A stretch of DNA of 64,000 nt. Origin: Fasciola hepatica. Lineage: Eukaryota; Platyhelminthes; Trematoda; Plagiorchiida; Fasciolidae. The DNA lies in NCBI GenBank assembly GCA_948099385.1, contig CANUEZ040000116.1, positions 11,742,501-11,806,500 of the forward strand, given 5' to 3'. A program made the position numbers and the translations under genes. This document shows, in pieces, positions 10,329 through 22,640 of this stretch. The notes beneath the pieces were generated by a model. That model did no database searches, was not told the DNA's origin, and saw nothing but the letters and a program-made list of their open reading frames with translations. Positions within the stretch are counted from its first letter, which is position 1, and each line of letters opens with the position of its first letter.

Positions 10329-10989
10329 GGGGGAAGTAATTCAACAAACTTTTAAGCTGAATTCAATGAGTTTACTGAGAATATTTTAAATCCAGTGAAA
10401 AAAATAAATACGGAAAATACCTTCGTAATGTCGCTTTTATGGTTTGGAATACACTAGACATGCCATTAAACCCTGCAAATAAACCAATCCCAAATGAATT
10501 TCCGCGGAATAAAACAGATTAATGAGCCAAGTAAACCTGATAGACGGCTTGCGGGAAACCACATTAAGAAAGCTCATTGGGCTACAAAAAACCGGGCATG
10601 CGTCCCACGTACAACTACTTCTGGTAAGCCCATGTGATCCCGTTGCGATTTCAGCAATCCCTACAATAGCAGTAAAGCCGAGGGCAGACCAGTTACGCTT
10701 AAATGTGAATGCGTAGAGTAGTATTGATTGATTCGACTGCTTCGCGATCGGCGTTGTCGATTGGACGGTGCACGGTGAAGACAAGAGCAGTACGAAAAGA
10801 GCTGTATGACTCGCTAATATTAAAGGATTCCGGGAACATCTAGCGTTGCTGGATAGTCGTGACGGTTACAGAACGGCTTACTGTTCGTCTTAGGGCAAAT
10901 GAATGAAAACTTAGCATCATACCAGGACAGTTAAGTCAAAATGTGGCTTTATTGATCCCATTGGGGTGGATTTTCAGCACCATGCTCAT

Positions 10990-12030
10990 CGGTGCACTGC
11001 TTTTAAGGTAAATCCTTTGGCCATTCAAACAAATAGAAAGTTGCGTAATAAATACTTGTTTTAAGCAGTGATAACAAGGGAATGATAGCAAAATAAGTTA
11101 AAATGAAGCTTTTTTTGAGTTCCTCAGACGCCAGTGATGCGTTGTTGAAATACTTTGCAAGAGAGGGTAGGATAGATGAACGATGAGTGGTTGCCCGAGA
11201 GTGGAACAAGTTGCATTTACACCCGCCGGAGGATGAAGACACACCGAGTTAAATGCATAGGCAATAGATGGGTCAAGTCGGATAAGATATTGGTGCAAAT
11301 TTTGTCGCACGAATAAGATTGTTTCTTTGCAAGGATATTGAATGCAGGCGGCAGATATTACTGGATCATGATATAACTTTGGTAGACTTTCGCAAAATGA
11401 CAAAATCTTTCATTCAAAGTTCGGAAAAGGTGACAGGGGAACAACCAAACGAAACTATACCATTTTAACTTGAAGGTAAACCGGTAATGAATAATACGTA
11501 AATCAAAGTGGAGACATCACGTTTTTCACAGGCATTACCGTGCATATCACGTCTTGTTGATCAGTTCAAAAAACGGGTTGGAAGATTTAAGACTGACTAC
11601 GTGAATATTTAGAAATAAAACTATAGAAACTTGCTTTCATAACGAGGAAAACATCCCGGTGGAGAAATAGAGTAAGTTTAGCATAACGCCGAGAGAAACA
11701 AAGATAGGCATAAGGGTTGATTTAATGCAGAATTTCCTGAGCTCTAAAATCCGAAAAATAAGAGAACGCAATTCGCGCAAACATTTGAAAAAGACGCGAG
11801 GATCACTGTTTGTCACTTAGAGGTGCTCAGTGGAACCCACTCTGTGCAAGTAAATGGTGAACGTAGTAGAGTGATCATTCGGAAAGATAGAGGGAGACTT
11901 CCACGGAAGAGGCTGTAGTGTGTGATTGTATTGGAAAATATGCAGAATTTTGCACATGAATAACTTTTGACCTGTATATCGGAGAAGCAAGACATCCCTC
12001 AAAATGAAGCCGTAGCGCAGTTTTCGAAGC
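10990..12030. other. Intron sequence with possible decayed LINE, low confidence
   Basis: Several short minus-strand frames (for example NLFHSRATTHRSSILPSLAK near 11160-11220) vaguely resemble the C-terminal end of non-LTR proteins, where a basic Arg/Ser stretch precedes the last helix. No RT motif is visible. It may be an old LINE tail or unique intron. Confidence 0.25.
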
Positions 12031-12072
12031 AAAAAGAAATATAAGACTAGGCGTATTATCGGAGAAACACGG
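12030..12072 (+). repeat. Solo 3' terminal repeat of a pogo-like transposon
   Basis: AAAAAGAAATATAAGAC-TAGGCGTATTAT-CGGAGAAACACGG closely follows the 3' end of the pogo-like element at 45629-45671 (aaaaagaaatataagac...ggggaaacacgg). TA follows, as expected for a TA target duplication. I did not find a matching 5' end nearby, so this is a truncated copy or one end of a MITE. Confidence 0.6.
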
Positions 12073-12464
12073 TAATAGTTAGATCGATAGATTTATTCTG
12101 TATACATTGTTCTCCAAGGGGGGTAGCGGTTGGAGGATGAATCCCTGTGGTCACAGAAATTAATGTGGAAAAATTCTATGAAATACATAACCGATTGTCG
12201 TGACCGCGGTCGGTGGCATGTTTGCATTAGCCATTTCTATTCGTCCACGTGGTTTTCATTTACACCATCTTGTTCTGTCTATTTATTCTCTACGCTTCAC
12301 CTGGGACTTGATGATTTGGCGAATTAGCGACCGAAAACGATACCAAAACCAGGGACTCAGGAATGTGAGGTTAATGGTTGAAAGAGCTTAACTAAACTTG
12401 GCTATTGCCGCTTTTTCCACAGTGAAACAACCATCGCGAAGAACTGAAGAAAAAATACACTCAC

Positions 12465-12766
12465 TTGTTCTGAAACTCTTGTAAATCGGCTCCAATTTTC
12501 TCCATATCCACATCTTGCCATATAATTTCGTAGTAACCTGCCACAGTACGATTCACCTCGTTGTACAACCCATACAGTCGTTGGAGTAGATCCAATTCAC
12601 GTCCGATTTGTTGCACGCGACTATAGTCAGACGGTTCCAATCCGAATAACAATTCCCCTTTGATTGCTGATGTGATTTTCCTAATTAGATTGTCATAACG
12701 ATTTTTGAATTGAATTTGTTTATCCAAAGCTTCTTGCGGTGGCAAACCTGGAACCATGGGTCCTTT
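12465..12766 (-). CDS. DNAH5-like: Dynein heavy chain visible exon 14 (linker, DHC_N2 start)
   Basis: This 302-bp exon encodes KGPMVPGLPPQEALDKQIQF, then GELLFGLEPSDY, ELDLLQRLYGLYNEV and GYYEIIWQDVDMEKI, and ends EFQN plus two bases. The GPMVPxxPPxEA entry, the LFGL helix and the LxxLYxLYxxV...W helix are hallmarks of the DHC_N2 linker. The acceptor is CTGTGCAG|AAA and the donor AA|GTGAGT (phase 2). Confidence 0.96.
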
Positions 12767-13926
12767 CTGCACAGTGTAAAATCGCCCAATAATTTTTATT
12801 AGTCAGACATAAAAGTCAGAAATATGCTTGCCGATTATCTAAAACTCATATACGTGTCCCGAACACTGATTAGTCGAATATCGCAAACATCAAGTTGACT
12901 GGTTTAGAGCACGGTGTAAATTTGGTGAAATGACAGAATCAGCAGTCCGGTAAGGTTGTGAACACTCAATGCGGATGAGCTTTTATTCCGGAGGATATTT
13001 GTGTTTGTATGGTCTAGAAAAGAATTCCTCAGAGTTACCACCCCATGAAGGTACACAGAAATGCAATAAACTGACTATCGGGCTTGATCGTGTTACTTAC
13101 GCTGGGTCCTTCGAAGAAGTCTTAGTAACGCCAGCAATGTTTCTCATTCAGTGTCAAACATACTTTTAGATGTAGTATGTCATTGTATCTGGATGACAGG
13201 AAAACGTTTCCCCGGAAGCACACGACCGGTTTCGCGGTTGCTGCCGCTGATCAGGTATGCGTACCTGGTACTCTCCTTCCCAATCATCCCTATACTTTCA
13301 AAGAACCATCAGGTACAATAACATACTACTTACATCAAAACCGAATTTTGGAATCACTTGTTCTCGTTCTGAAGGTTTTCCTTGATTAACTGATGAAATA
13401 ACTTATGAAGAAATACACGATAATTCTAAAAAATTGACTCTTCTTTCATGCACGCCACTTACGACTCAGATAAAATTAAAGTGATGAACATTTGGATGCT
13501 TTCTTCATTTAATTGATGAAAAATTTGTTCGGTTTCTCCTCTGTTTACCCAATCTGTGCACTCACATCTCGAATTTATTCAGTTTGATTATACTGTGAGG
13601 TCAGTGTGGTGACGATCTTCCCGTTTAATCCATTTCGCATTTGAATCATCACAGCGACCAGGGGATGTGGGGCGGGGCATCATCCAAGGTGAAAAATTTC
13701 ACCCATCTTAAAACAATTAAACCAGGATGTTTTTATCCCAGTAACTATTCCCTGTCGAAGAAAACTTCCACATTTTTGTCATCCATAAAAACCGATGACC
13801 TCTGACGAAAGCGTGACTTTTTCTAGTTTAGTCTACGTCAAAAATAAAAAAATATCAGAAAAAGTTTAGTCACCACAGATAGTTCGTGTAACACTAGCAC
13901 CGATTCGGAAGTTGATTCAGACTCAC
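12767..13926. other. Intron between exons 14 and 13, nothing recognised
   Basis: AT-rich sequence with short unrelated frames on both strands. I see no repeat shared with other parts of the window. Confidence 0.6.
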
Positions 13927-14145
13927 CTCGTCATAATCCGACTCGAAAACTGCGGTGGATTCTTTCAGTTCTCGAATGCTTTCCAACAAACCATCTTTAT
14001 ATCCGCCTTGGATAGCTAGTATATGATCTGTCACACTAAACACTCGTTCCTTGATGCGCAAATATGCGCATCGAACCAGTTCGACACGATCTCCAATATC
14101 TTTTGGATAGGGCAAGTCGAATTTCGTCAGTAGAGCGTTTGCTTC
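13927..14145 (-). CDS. DNAH5-like: Dynein heavy chain visible exon 13 (tail/linker boundary)
   Basis: This 219-bp exon in phase 0/0 encodes EANALLTKFDLPYPKDIGDR, then AYLRIKERVFSVTDHILAIQ and ends FESDYDE|GTGAGT. It corresponds to the family helix pair EEAYxxLxRFxxxV...LxxxWxxLxxxA. The acceptor is ACTGCCAG|GAA. The exon seems intact and has the expected length. Confidence 0.9.
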
Positions 14146-15826
14146 CTGGCAGTAATGAGTTCGAACAGGATAAAGTTATAACAGAACTGTGTATTTTAAT
14201 ACAATATTCACAAGATATAAATCCGATGTAATAGGACGGTCCTATACCACGGAAAGACGTATAGAGTTTTCGCAAGTACACCGACAGTTAAGGTAAGGTT
14301 AGCTTAATACACCTGCCTTAAATGTACAAATGTGGGATACATAAGTGGTCACATTAGAACAGCGAAATGATGTAGAACGACAACTCCTTCCGAAGTAGGT
14401 TGCGAAACATTCATGGCAATACCTTCGGCTATGATCTGTACGGCTTAAGCCCTTAGTCACTGTGTTCCCCACGGACTTATCGCTTTCGATGACTTCTGCC
14501 GTTTTGATCCTCAAAAACACAATAGTGGCCTTCATCATTTGGCCTGTATTTCTTTAAAGTGCTAGACATTTCTTTAGACTTTAGATCATCGTTTGCTTTT
14601 TCGCTGTCTTAAAAATTCAACCAGTTTGGATACATTTTTGGTTTAGCTACTGTTAAGTTGTGAGTAGCATGATGCCAGGTACGCCAATTTCACGAATGGA
14701 CGCCTGCCGTCGGCATTGACAGTATATCACTAACCACGTTTTTGTTTATTCATTGTAGTTTCTCAAACCGAACCAATGTGTCTCGTGAAATGTGTAGATT
14801 GCTATTTTTAATCACACCACGCGGCCGGAATAGGTTGCAACCGAATTTCTGCTGCTCGATTGGACAGACGAAGGTATCCGTATTTTATCGTGGAAAGAAT
14901 AATCCTATGTGAAACGTCCTGGTTTTTGTATCTCTACAGTGTTGGTAGTATTTCGTTTCAAAATTTTACTGAAAATTTTCCCTCACTGCGTCTTAGTATT
15001 TTATCAACATTTCCGCTTGTTAATTGGTGTTGTTGTTCGTGTTTCGCTTCTACTTCTTTGTTGCCCAACTCTCGGAAAAACGTCTGACTGGAACTTGTTC
15101 TATATGATTAACTAAAGTGCACCTGCGACCAACTGAAAGAGGCTTTTTCACAGCATGCTTATGTATAATCACAGAGGCCCCGGGCATCACCAGATGGAAC
15201 CGGTATCCCGACCCTGAAAACTGGGAAGACAGCGATACCCAAGGCCTCACTAGGTTATACATTGTAACGAGCCCAGCGACAGTGGAGCTTGATCAACCAC
15301 CATCAACGTTTACCTCATACCTGACAGCGCTTTCAATAATCCTAATTACATAGAAGCTCCCGAATTTCAATTCGTTCTACTGGAAATACAAAGTTGCCCG
15401 ATTATTCCAATCTATAAGAAAATGATTCATCAAGAAATATAAAACTACCGCCTGTGAATGAACCGATTAAGTTAGGAGGCATGTGTATGGGGTGAAATTT
15501 CACAGAATAAGGCAACAGTTCCCCATTTAATTACACTCGGTGAGATGTTTGACAACTCCTATTTCATTTATCATTGTTTATTTAGTACAGGAAGTTTAAT
15601 ATTCCCCTCTCGGAGTGCACAAAGCATTTACTTGAACTGACTGAAGATGGTTTCGAGAAATATCACAAGTATTGTGTAGTTATTCAATATCATCATTCAT
15701 AATTCTTCGGAAATTTAAATAACGGATTTTGTTGACAAATAACGCGGTATATATTCATTCTATAGTTGTCATAACTATGGTTAATAAGTAAAGGAAAAGA
15801 ATCAATTCGTTCTCCCAAATACTCAC
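14146..15826. other. Intron between exons 13 and 12, nothing recognised
   Basis: The short plus-strand frames at 14860-15115 are pyrimidine-rich and have no domain motif. I see no tRNA, transposon or microsatellite. Confidence 0.55.
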
Positions 15827-16015
15827 TTCACACTGAATTAGTTCACGATCTGTGTCGATCTCTTTCTCACGTATCACTCGCAATGTGTCCATAATGAACG
15901 CGATATCGTCCAAACTGTTGATATTTCGTTGCAAATTTCTGTCCCATTCTTCTAGTAACAATCCAATCGTTTCCACAGAACTGATATAGCGCTCAACAAA
16001 CGCTCTGACGTATTG
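15827..16015 (-). CDS. DNAH5-like: Dynein heavy chain visible exon 12 (end of tail)
   Basis: This 189-bp exon in phase 0/0 encodes QYVRAFVERYISSVETIGLL, then NSLDDIAFIMDTLRVIREKE and ends LIQCE|GTGAGT. L-D-D-(I/V)-x-F-x-M-(D/E)-x-L-x-x-I-R-(E/D)-x-E-I is a signature of the DNAH5/8 linker approach. The acceptor is TTATTTAG|CAA. It joins exon 11 across an intron of about 7.7 kb that holds several transposons. Confidence 0.93.
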
Positions 16016-17470
16016 CTAAATAACGGGGAGGTTACATAAAACAAAAAGCCAGTGAAGATATCAAAATCTACACTTCGTTAGTAATTTACTCACTAACGTA
16101 GTTGAAGTACATAGCAATTGAGTTATAAACACATATTTCAGCTACTCGCAAGTAATTGTGAGATATACACAAACATATTTCCTATCATGAAGGTATCCGC
16201 CAAAATAATGCATGGCACATCATAAACGCTATAACCAGTTCACCATATTTTCAATATTTTGAACCAGTTTGTATTTTCTTATGAAACGATGATTTCTCTC
16301 ACGAACTTCAGAGAATTCTCGTATATGGGTGAATTACCGCCCAAAAATAACGTAGTTACAACTGATCCTGACGCAACCAGATGATCCGGGCTGATTTTTT
16401 TCATTTTCATTTACGTATTGCATTGAGATTACTCGCGAGTAGAGTAATCACGATAACAATACAAAAATCTGGAATAAAACCTTTGGATTTTGGTTAAAAT
16501 ATTGCAGTGATGTGTAATGTAATCAAGTGAAGATTCCGTACTTTGTGTCACATTGCAACTTGTTCAATAGTTGAACCATGAACTAATGTAAAAATTCCTA
16601 AGAGCTAATGAATAGAAAGCGAGAAACTCCTCCCAAGATCTAAGGATGACAAAAACGGGAACACAGAGATAATATGAAGTGGAATAGGTTGATGCACAAT
16701 CATGCACTTGCGAATGAAATGGTTTTACACAAGTATTCGAAGATGCCCTATCTGATAAGAATAAAATCCACTTGTCTTGGTACGGAATCTTATACGAACA
16801 ATCTTGTCACAGTATTTTTCGATTTTACGGGTAACAAACGCACACACCCAAACACATAACTTTTTTTCAGATTGTATTCAAAAAGCTCTCAGCTTGTTTC
16901 AGTTATGAGTATAGAAGTACAACTTAGTAATGACTTTCCGTATCTTCAAGTTTCAATTAGAAGCTTCGATGAATATCGCATTTTTTGTGAATTTGAGCGT
17001 GTGACTATGGTCAGCACGAATCTCTCTTCGTATAATGGGAATGGACAAATACTAGAGATCAATGAAGTAACTAACTAGAAAATGGCTCCTCAAGCAGATA
17101 AATAAGCCAGAATTTTAAATAATCCGGCAACTGGTGATCGTAGGACTTAAAACGCCATAATGTAGATGAGAGTTCATTGTGCGATTACCAAGCTGTTGGT
17201 CCAAAGCTCAGCTGTTTCAACTGGGAGTTGCTCGAATTCAGTGCTTATCATTGTGAGTCACACACGTTACTACTGTGGTGGGGTGTGCATACTATTACTG
17301 AATAAAGAAGTGCTTCACTGCTCAAAACACAATTATGGGCAACTGTGGATAGACATCGAACGTCACTACGTCAGATGGACCGAACGTAATAAGGTAGAGG
17401 AAGGCATCTGAAACATACGATTACATCCTCCGACTGAACAGCAACCGCCTTCAAGTGGACCGGACAGCTA
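16016..17470. other. Intron sequence, nothing recognised
   Basis: Start of the long intron between exons 12 and 11. AT-rich, with no domain-like frame and no obvious repeat. Confidence 0.55.
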
Positions 17471-17479
17471 TCATGCAGA

Positions 17480-17575
17480 TAAGCATTATTGTTATAGTGG
17501 ACTGATTTGAACCAGCGACTCCAAATTAGTCCGCTTACCAAGCACCCCTCCTGGATCATGACACCACTAGGCTCA
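17480..17575 (-). repeat. tRNA-derived SINE candidate
   Basis: The minus strand reads GGTGCTTGGTAAGCGGAC (box A-like) then, about 20 bases on, CTGGTTCAAATCAGTCC (box B-like). Spacing and order fit a Pol III promoter, but the arms do not pair as a full tRNA. Confidence 0.4.
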
Positions 17576-17844
17576 TCGGGCTGGCTCTCATCGATTTGCT
17601 TCGCATCGACACGACATGGCGAATCACTTCACAAATAATTTAACTCTTCTAATGTGCAAACCCATCGAGTCAATTTTAATTAGGAAATGTTGCTTGCTTT
17701 GTCTATTCTTCTCGTGATCATTTCAGAAGTACCATTCATGGTAGTTCAGGGGGAGGGTCGAATCCCCCCAACCGAGTCGAATGAATCACGGGAACCAAAA
17801 CACACACACACACACAAATTCCTACATGACACTGCTCCCATGAT

Positions 17845-18350
17845 GGGTTAACCTCACTCGCCGTCACGTGCACTCGCAGGATCATCGACTTCGACTCCGT
17901 GATTACTGACGCACGCACGCTCAATTTCACAAACAGCCACTGGTTCATCCCACTGACAGATTCTCCTGAGCGCTGACGTACTGCGATTGAAAATCGGCGT
18001 GCCAATTATCATGTTGCCAAATATCAACCAGGCAAAGCTTTGCAACGGCACGCAGCTCATAGTAAGAAAAATTAATGAGCAACATCGTGGAAGCAACAAT
18101 CTTGGCAGGACATTTCAAAGGTGAAGATGTCCTCATTCCTCGCATTCCTATGATTCCAATGGATATTCCATTCCAATTTAAGAGATTGCAATTCCCGATT
18201 CGACTGGCGCTTTCAATCACCATCAACAAAGCTCAGGGCCAATCTTGAGAATTGTGTGGCTTAGACCTAGACGCGGATTGCTTCTCACGTGGACAATTAT
18301 GTTGCGTGTTCTAGAGTCGGCAAGCCAGACAGTATATTTGCACATGGAAC
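17845..18350 (+). pseudogene. Helitron Rep/helicase C-terminal fragment
   Basis: LRLKIGVPIIMLPNINQAKL then CNGTQLIV, near 17981-18060, match the PIF1/Helitron helicase segment LxxGxPxMLLRNLxxxxGLCNGTRL. After a frameshift come GEDVLIPRIPMIPMDIPFQF, KRLQFPIRLAFSITINKAQG, then a stop, ELCGLDLDADCFS and, after another shift, VACSRVGKPDSIFAHGTT. The INKAQGQ and VACSR motifs are helicase motifs V and VI. Two frameshifts and at least one stop make it a pseudogene. The CTRR hairpin terminus of a Helitron was not located. Confidence 0.85.
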
Positions 18351-19729
18351 AACAAAAATATTTTTTTCCACAGGCATTATGAAATTAAGCACATTAGAAA
18401 AGTGCTTCCTCTTTTCTTCCTCCTACGGTTAAGCAACCTGAGCCGCAGCAACGTGTGGCCGGGTACAGCCAATCACATCAATAAGTGAAGCGAGAAATCG
18501 ATTGATCTAGACGAAAGTCATATAGATTAGGGAAACAGTTTTTTTCCGTTGTCCTGGCGCACATTGGTCACTGGCATTTGTTTAGTAGCTATACGGTTGA
18601 CCATTCGGTAGTCACCGCCGCTAGTTCAGTTACTAAGGCTAGGAAACGGTGACCAAACCTATCCGGCACACCCATTACGCGCAAGTTCACGTCACGGGTG
18701 AATTTCCGGGCCCAGTTAAGGGGCTTGGTGGCCGATACGAGTCATGTGAACAGCTGTGTGCTGGACGCAGAACCAAGTGATCCTGCAGTTGGCTGATAGG
18801 ATCGGTGTATACTCGCCACACACAAAGCTGAAACACATCGACAGTCAAAAATTCTACTTGATTACTCGGCATCGGTCGAACCTTGAATAAGTTTTGTGAT
18901 AATTCACACAGTTAGCTCGATACTTCTTCTTATTCGAATTTTCACCTGGGTCTTTGCACTATCTTATCTGTTAGGTGCACTGTGAGACAAAAATATGAGA
19001 CTCAACCCTTCCCCTAATCTTCCCCATCATTCCGCTTCTGTACTCTCCAGTGCAACCAGCATAATTTATTATGAACTAATTGAATCACAATATGAGAAAA
19101 AGTGGGTAGCAAATTATAGGAACCTCTTCAGCTGGGCTTCAATAATTCGTTTATAAAATCGTGTGCAACCACCATTCTGTTTAACAACCTCGATACATCT
19201 TCTCGGTATACTTCTTAACAAGACTCGTGATTGTCCATCGGTCAATATTCACCCATATTCGCTAAGGGGTAGCTATCAATGGACGCTGTGACTACTAACC
19301 CATGGAATCCTTGCACATCTGGCGAGCAAGTATACCCCTATAGATTCTCGATCGAGTTCAGATCTGGGCTGCAGGCTGACCGTTGCTTGACCTTTATCCC
19401 ACGGAACAACAGCCAACACGTTATAGGAGGCTAGACGAATTAATTTACATTAGTCCGATATCGTCAGTTTTTTGGACTACCTATTCACGTTTTAGGCGCA
19501 CATTGCTTATTACATTCCAGATACCGTCGTATGACATTTCTCGATCTCTTGCATTTTCTGTTGATTTCATACAAATTGAATCCAATTTGTTAGAACGTGG
19601 ATATTTCACCCTTCCAGTACAGTAGACGATTATGTCCTACTGTCGGAACCACCGAAGCAACATTTAACCATAAGATATGATACAATATCTAAGAGGGCAC
19701 CACTGATAGAGGCCCGGTTCACTGATGAA
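18351..19729. other. Intron sequence, nothing recognised
   Basis: It may hold the 3' flank of the Helitron and the 5' region of the LINE that follows. No domain or hairpin could be fixed by eye. Confidence 0.45.
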
Positions 19730-20005
19730 GATGACTTCGTCTGAAGCATGCCCAGTCCCGTAGATATCAGAAAACAACAGCCAACCAATTCGGCATAACA
19801 AACAAGAAACGAAAATTGGACAGGCCGCCATCTCCAATTAACAAGAACGTTTACGGTGTTTGCCGACAGAAGGATCCAACGGTCGACCTGAACGAGAACG
19901 TTCAGTGGGTTCAAACACCAGACCGATGGGCACATTCCCAATGCACAGGTTTCAAAAACAAGGAGGATTACTCCTGTGTGCATTTTCTGGCCAAGTGAAC
20001 ATGGG
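19730..20005 (+). pseudogene. LINE ORF1 fragment with degenerate PHD-type zinc finger
   Basis: The plus strand encodes YGVCRQKDPTVDLNENVQWV, then DRWAHSQCTGFKNKEDYSCV and HFLAK, then a stop. The layout C...W-x-x-(C)...W-x-H-x-x-C...Y-x-C-x-x-(C) is that of a PHD finger, with several metal ligands already lost. It lies about 500 bases upstream of an AP-endonuclease in the same orientation. PHD fingers are known in ORF1 of some CR1/L2-group retrotransposons. I read it as the end of ORF1 of the same LINE, though a captured host domain is possible. Confidence 0.6.
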
Positions 20006-20530
20006 CATAGGAGACTGACAGTGGCTCTTTTCAGAGCCATAATTTTTTAATCCCTACCGTATTGGCACCGTGGTTTTTGTTGACATGTTAATTGGTGCAA
20101 CACAATTTAGCCGTTAGGTCGTGTGTTCATCACGTCAGTCTTCTTTTACGTTGGTGAAAAGTGGATGGTAGATTGAATTCATAGATCTGTATAGCAGCGC
20201 GACTAGGTCATTAGGGATTATGTTCATTACGTGCGTCTTCTTTTTTCAATTATGGAATAGGGGATTTTGATATGGGAAGTAAAGAATGTGGGCATACAGA
20301 CGATGGCATAGTGGCATTTAAAGGGTCAAAATATTCACGTAGTTGCGAGCATATTTACTGAGCACGGGGACATTTTCAGCCTAAAGTGAAAGACACTAGC
20401 ACAGGCTTTAACTTCAGAATTTTGACCGCATTCGTTATATTTCCTAAGGTGACTTAGTCAACCACGGAAATTTATCGAGAAGCCAGTTAGAAACAGAATA
20501 AAGCTGATCCACGCTAAAGCTTTCGGAATA

Positions 20531-21280
20531 ATGAAGAAACACCGTGCCCGATGGAAAGTGGCTCTTAGGCGGCAGAAAATATCAAGCATATTCATGCCCA
20601 TTGTTCGCAGTTCAAATGTGCACTCACTCATCGGAGGCTTCGGTGAATTAAAAAACCTCGTCCTGCGTCAGGAATATGAACTACTTGGAGTCATACTACT
20701 ACAAGAAACTTGGCTCAATGACAATATTGACGACGAAACCGCCGATCTCGATGGTTTTATCCACTACCGGGCTGATCGATCCTTGCCTAGTAAGAAACGC
20801 GGGTGAGGGGTTATTACTTACCTTAAAGGCAAATGATGCAATTCTGTTCAAGTGCTACTCATGTACTCAAATTCGTACATTATTATCCCATGATCTTATG
20901 CAAACCTAAACATATGAGTAGATATCGCTCCATAGTCATTTGGAATGCTTATATTTCTCCCACACGCCCTATTAATGTTTTGAGGGATTTCTCTGAGAAT
21001 TTATCTTTAAAACTTTTGAGCTATGTTGTTAGTTCTCTGTGCTTTGTCTGTGGTGATTTCAGCCATTCTCCGCTAGAATTTTTGACGCTATTGCGTGTGA
21101 AAAACGTTGTAAAATTCCCCACTATGAATGATGCCCACCTTGATTGGTGCTTCACAAACAACCCCGATATCGGCCGGGCCACATTAAGATCTTCTCTGGG
21201 GACTTTGGATCACGCCATAATATTGTTCTCTCTAATGATGCACAGCTCAAGTAACCCACTGCCATGAGTTGAAACGCGAA
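20531..21280 (+). pseudogene. CR1-like LINE ORF2: AP-endonuclease domain
   Basis: IVRSSNVHSLIGGFGELKNL, then LLQETWLNDNIDD and FIHYRADRSLPSKKRGGVIT, match the endonuclease N-terminal motifs (N-x-R-S, Q-E-T-W-L, Y-R-x-D-R, G-G-G-V). A frame change leads to VCGDFSHSPLEFL (the GDFN motif with N to S), LDWCFTNNP, and SLGTLDHAIIL, corresponding to the SDH motif with S to L. The catalytic set is therefore damaged. The RT domain is absent downstream: the sequence passes to the element's 3' end. Confidence 0.8.
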
Positions 21281-21797
21281 AAACATCAGTGTGATTCGGA
21301 AAACTTGCAAAGACTTCAAGCTATGATCGAGCAGACTAACTTCGACATCTTCAACCACCATTGTGTTATGTGAACATCCCATCAGTTGCTTGGATTTCCG
21401 CAACGATGTGTGTTGCCCATTGGAGACCATATACATCCGTAGTGACCGCTGTTCCTCTCCGTCCCTCAAAAAGTTACGCCGTAGGAAGGAAAGTGCCTAC
21501 AAAAGTGGGAACTATCGCACAGTGAAAACCCTTTCTTTGTCAATCAAAGCAGAAGTCCCACCGGCCCTCCGTAGTCCCATACCTTGCTCACTTCTTATGT
21601 AGTCCCGCAAACATCGACACTAAACTTAGACAACGTTTATTGTCCTTGCTCCTAAATCACCCCCTATCATTGCATTTTGTTGTTGTTGAAACTACTGCTT
21701 CCTTTTTGTGTAATTGCTGTGAGTATAGCTATCTACTGCCGAATACTCAACTACCGGGGTGTATACAACAAATACCTGACTTGATTGGACTTGACTA
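21281..21797 (+). mobile_element. 3' end of the same LINE, with TTGACTTG-type tail
   Basis: After about 280 bases of ORF2 remnant, bases 21560-21797 (tcccataccttgctcacttcttatgtagtcccgcaaacatcgac..., ending ctgacttgattggacttgact) match the 3' end of the LINE at 52960-53190. The RT domain between the endonuclease and this tail is deleted. Confidence 0.75.
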
Positions 21798-22027
21798 GTT
21801 TACACCATGGAACCGACCTTTCAAGATGTTAGAACTGCTTCTAAAAAAGCATAGATATTATAATAAACACATGCTATTTAAACGATGTGAACGAAAACGT
21901 TGGTAGGTCAATTTCGACATCATTTGGTTCTAACCTACCGGGGCGATGACAGCCACTGCCTTGCCCAATAGAGCGAGTCCAAATGCCATTAGGGTAGCTC
22001 TGACTCCATATTATTCATTCTCCCCTG

Positions 22028-22130
<103 letters not shown>

Positions 22131-22239
22131 TTAGGTGGGATGTTTTGAAAAGAGCGCTATACAGCACCATTTCAAAGAATGCAAACAGCTATCTCTCAAA
22201 TGACTGAACAGAACCGGTCTGATCGTCTTAACCGCCGAA

Positions 22240-22640
22240 CACAACGGTGGCAATTCAGCTGAACTGTGGTGAGAGTCAATATTACCTTTATGGGCCTTGG
22301 GGCATGCAGGGCTGACTGAGAGGCTTGTTTCTGTTTACTGGTGCTGTCGCTGTTTCCATCTAAGTCACCCGCTTCGGTCACATGACAGTTAACGCGCCTC
22401 CTAGCTCTGGTTACGACAAGGTCGGGTCCACGTGTGTGATTGAGGTCACATACTAAGGCGCAATGCACAGACGACGATTGCACGGTGTGGCCACCTATGC
22501 GAAATGTGAGGATGATTGAAGCACCGGTCTTCAGACCGATCAGGAGGAAATCCCACAGCCAATCGGGTGGCTCTTCCGAATGATTTTGACCTAATTCCGA
22601 AAAACCTTGACCTAATTTTGAAAATTCTGACCTAATTCCG
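22240..22640 (+). repeat. Dispersed repeat family A, copy 1
   Basis: It contains ggttacgacaaggtcgggtcc, ggtgtggccacctatgcgaaatg and cagaccgatcaggagg, ending with three degenerate copies of 'ttttgacctaattccgaa'. The same blocks are at 28650-28930 and partly at 40060-40130. It has no open frame or recognised family. Confidence 0.65.
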
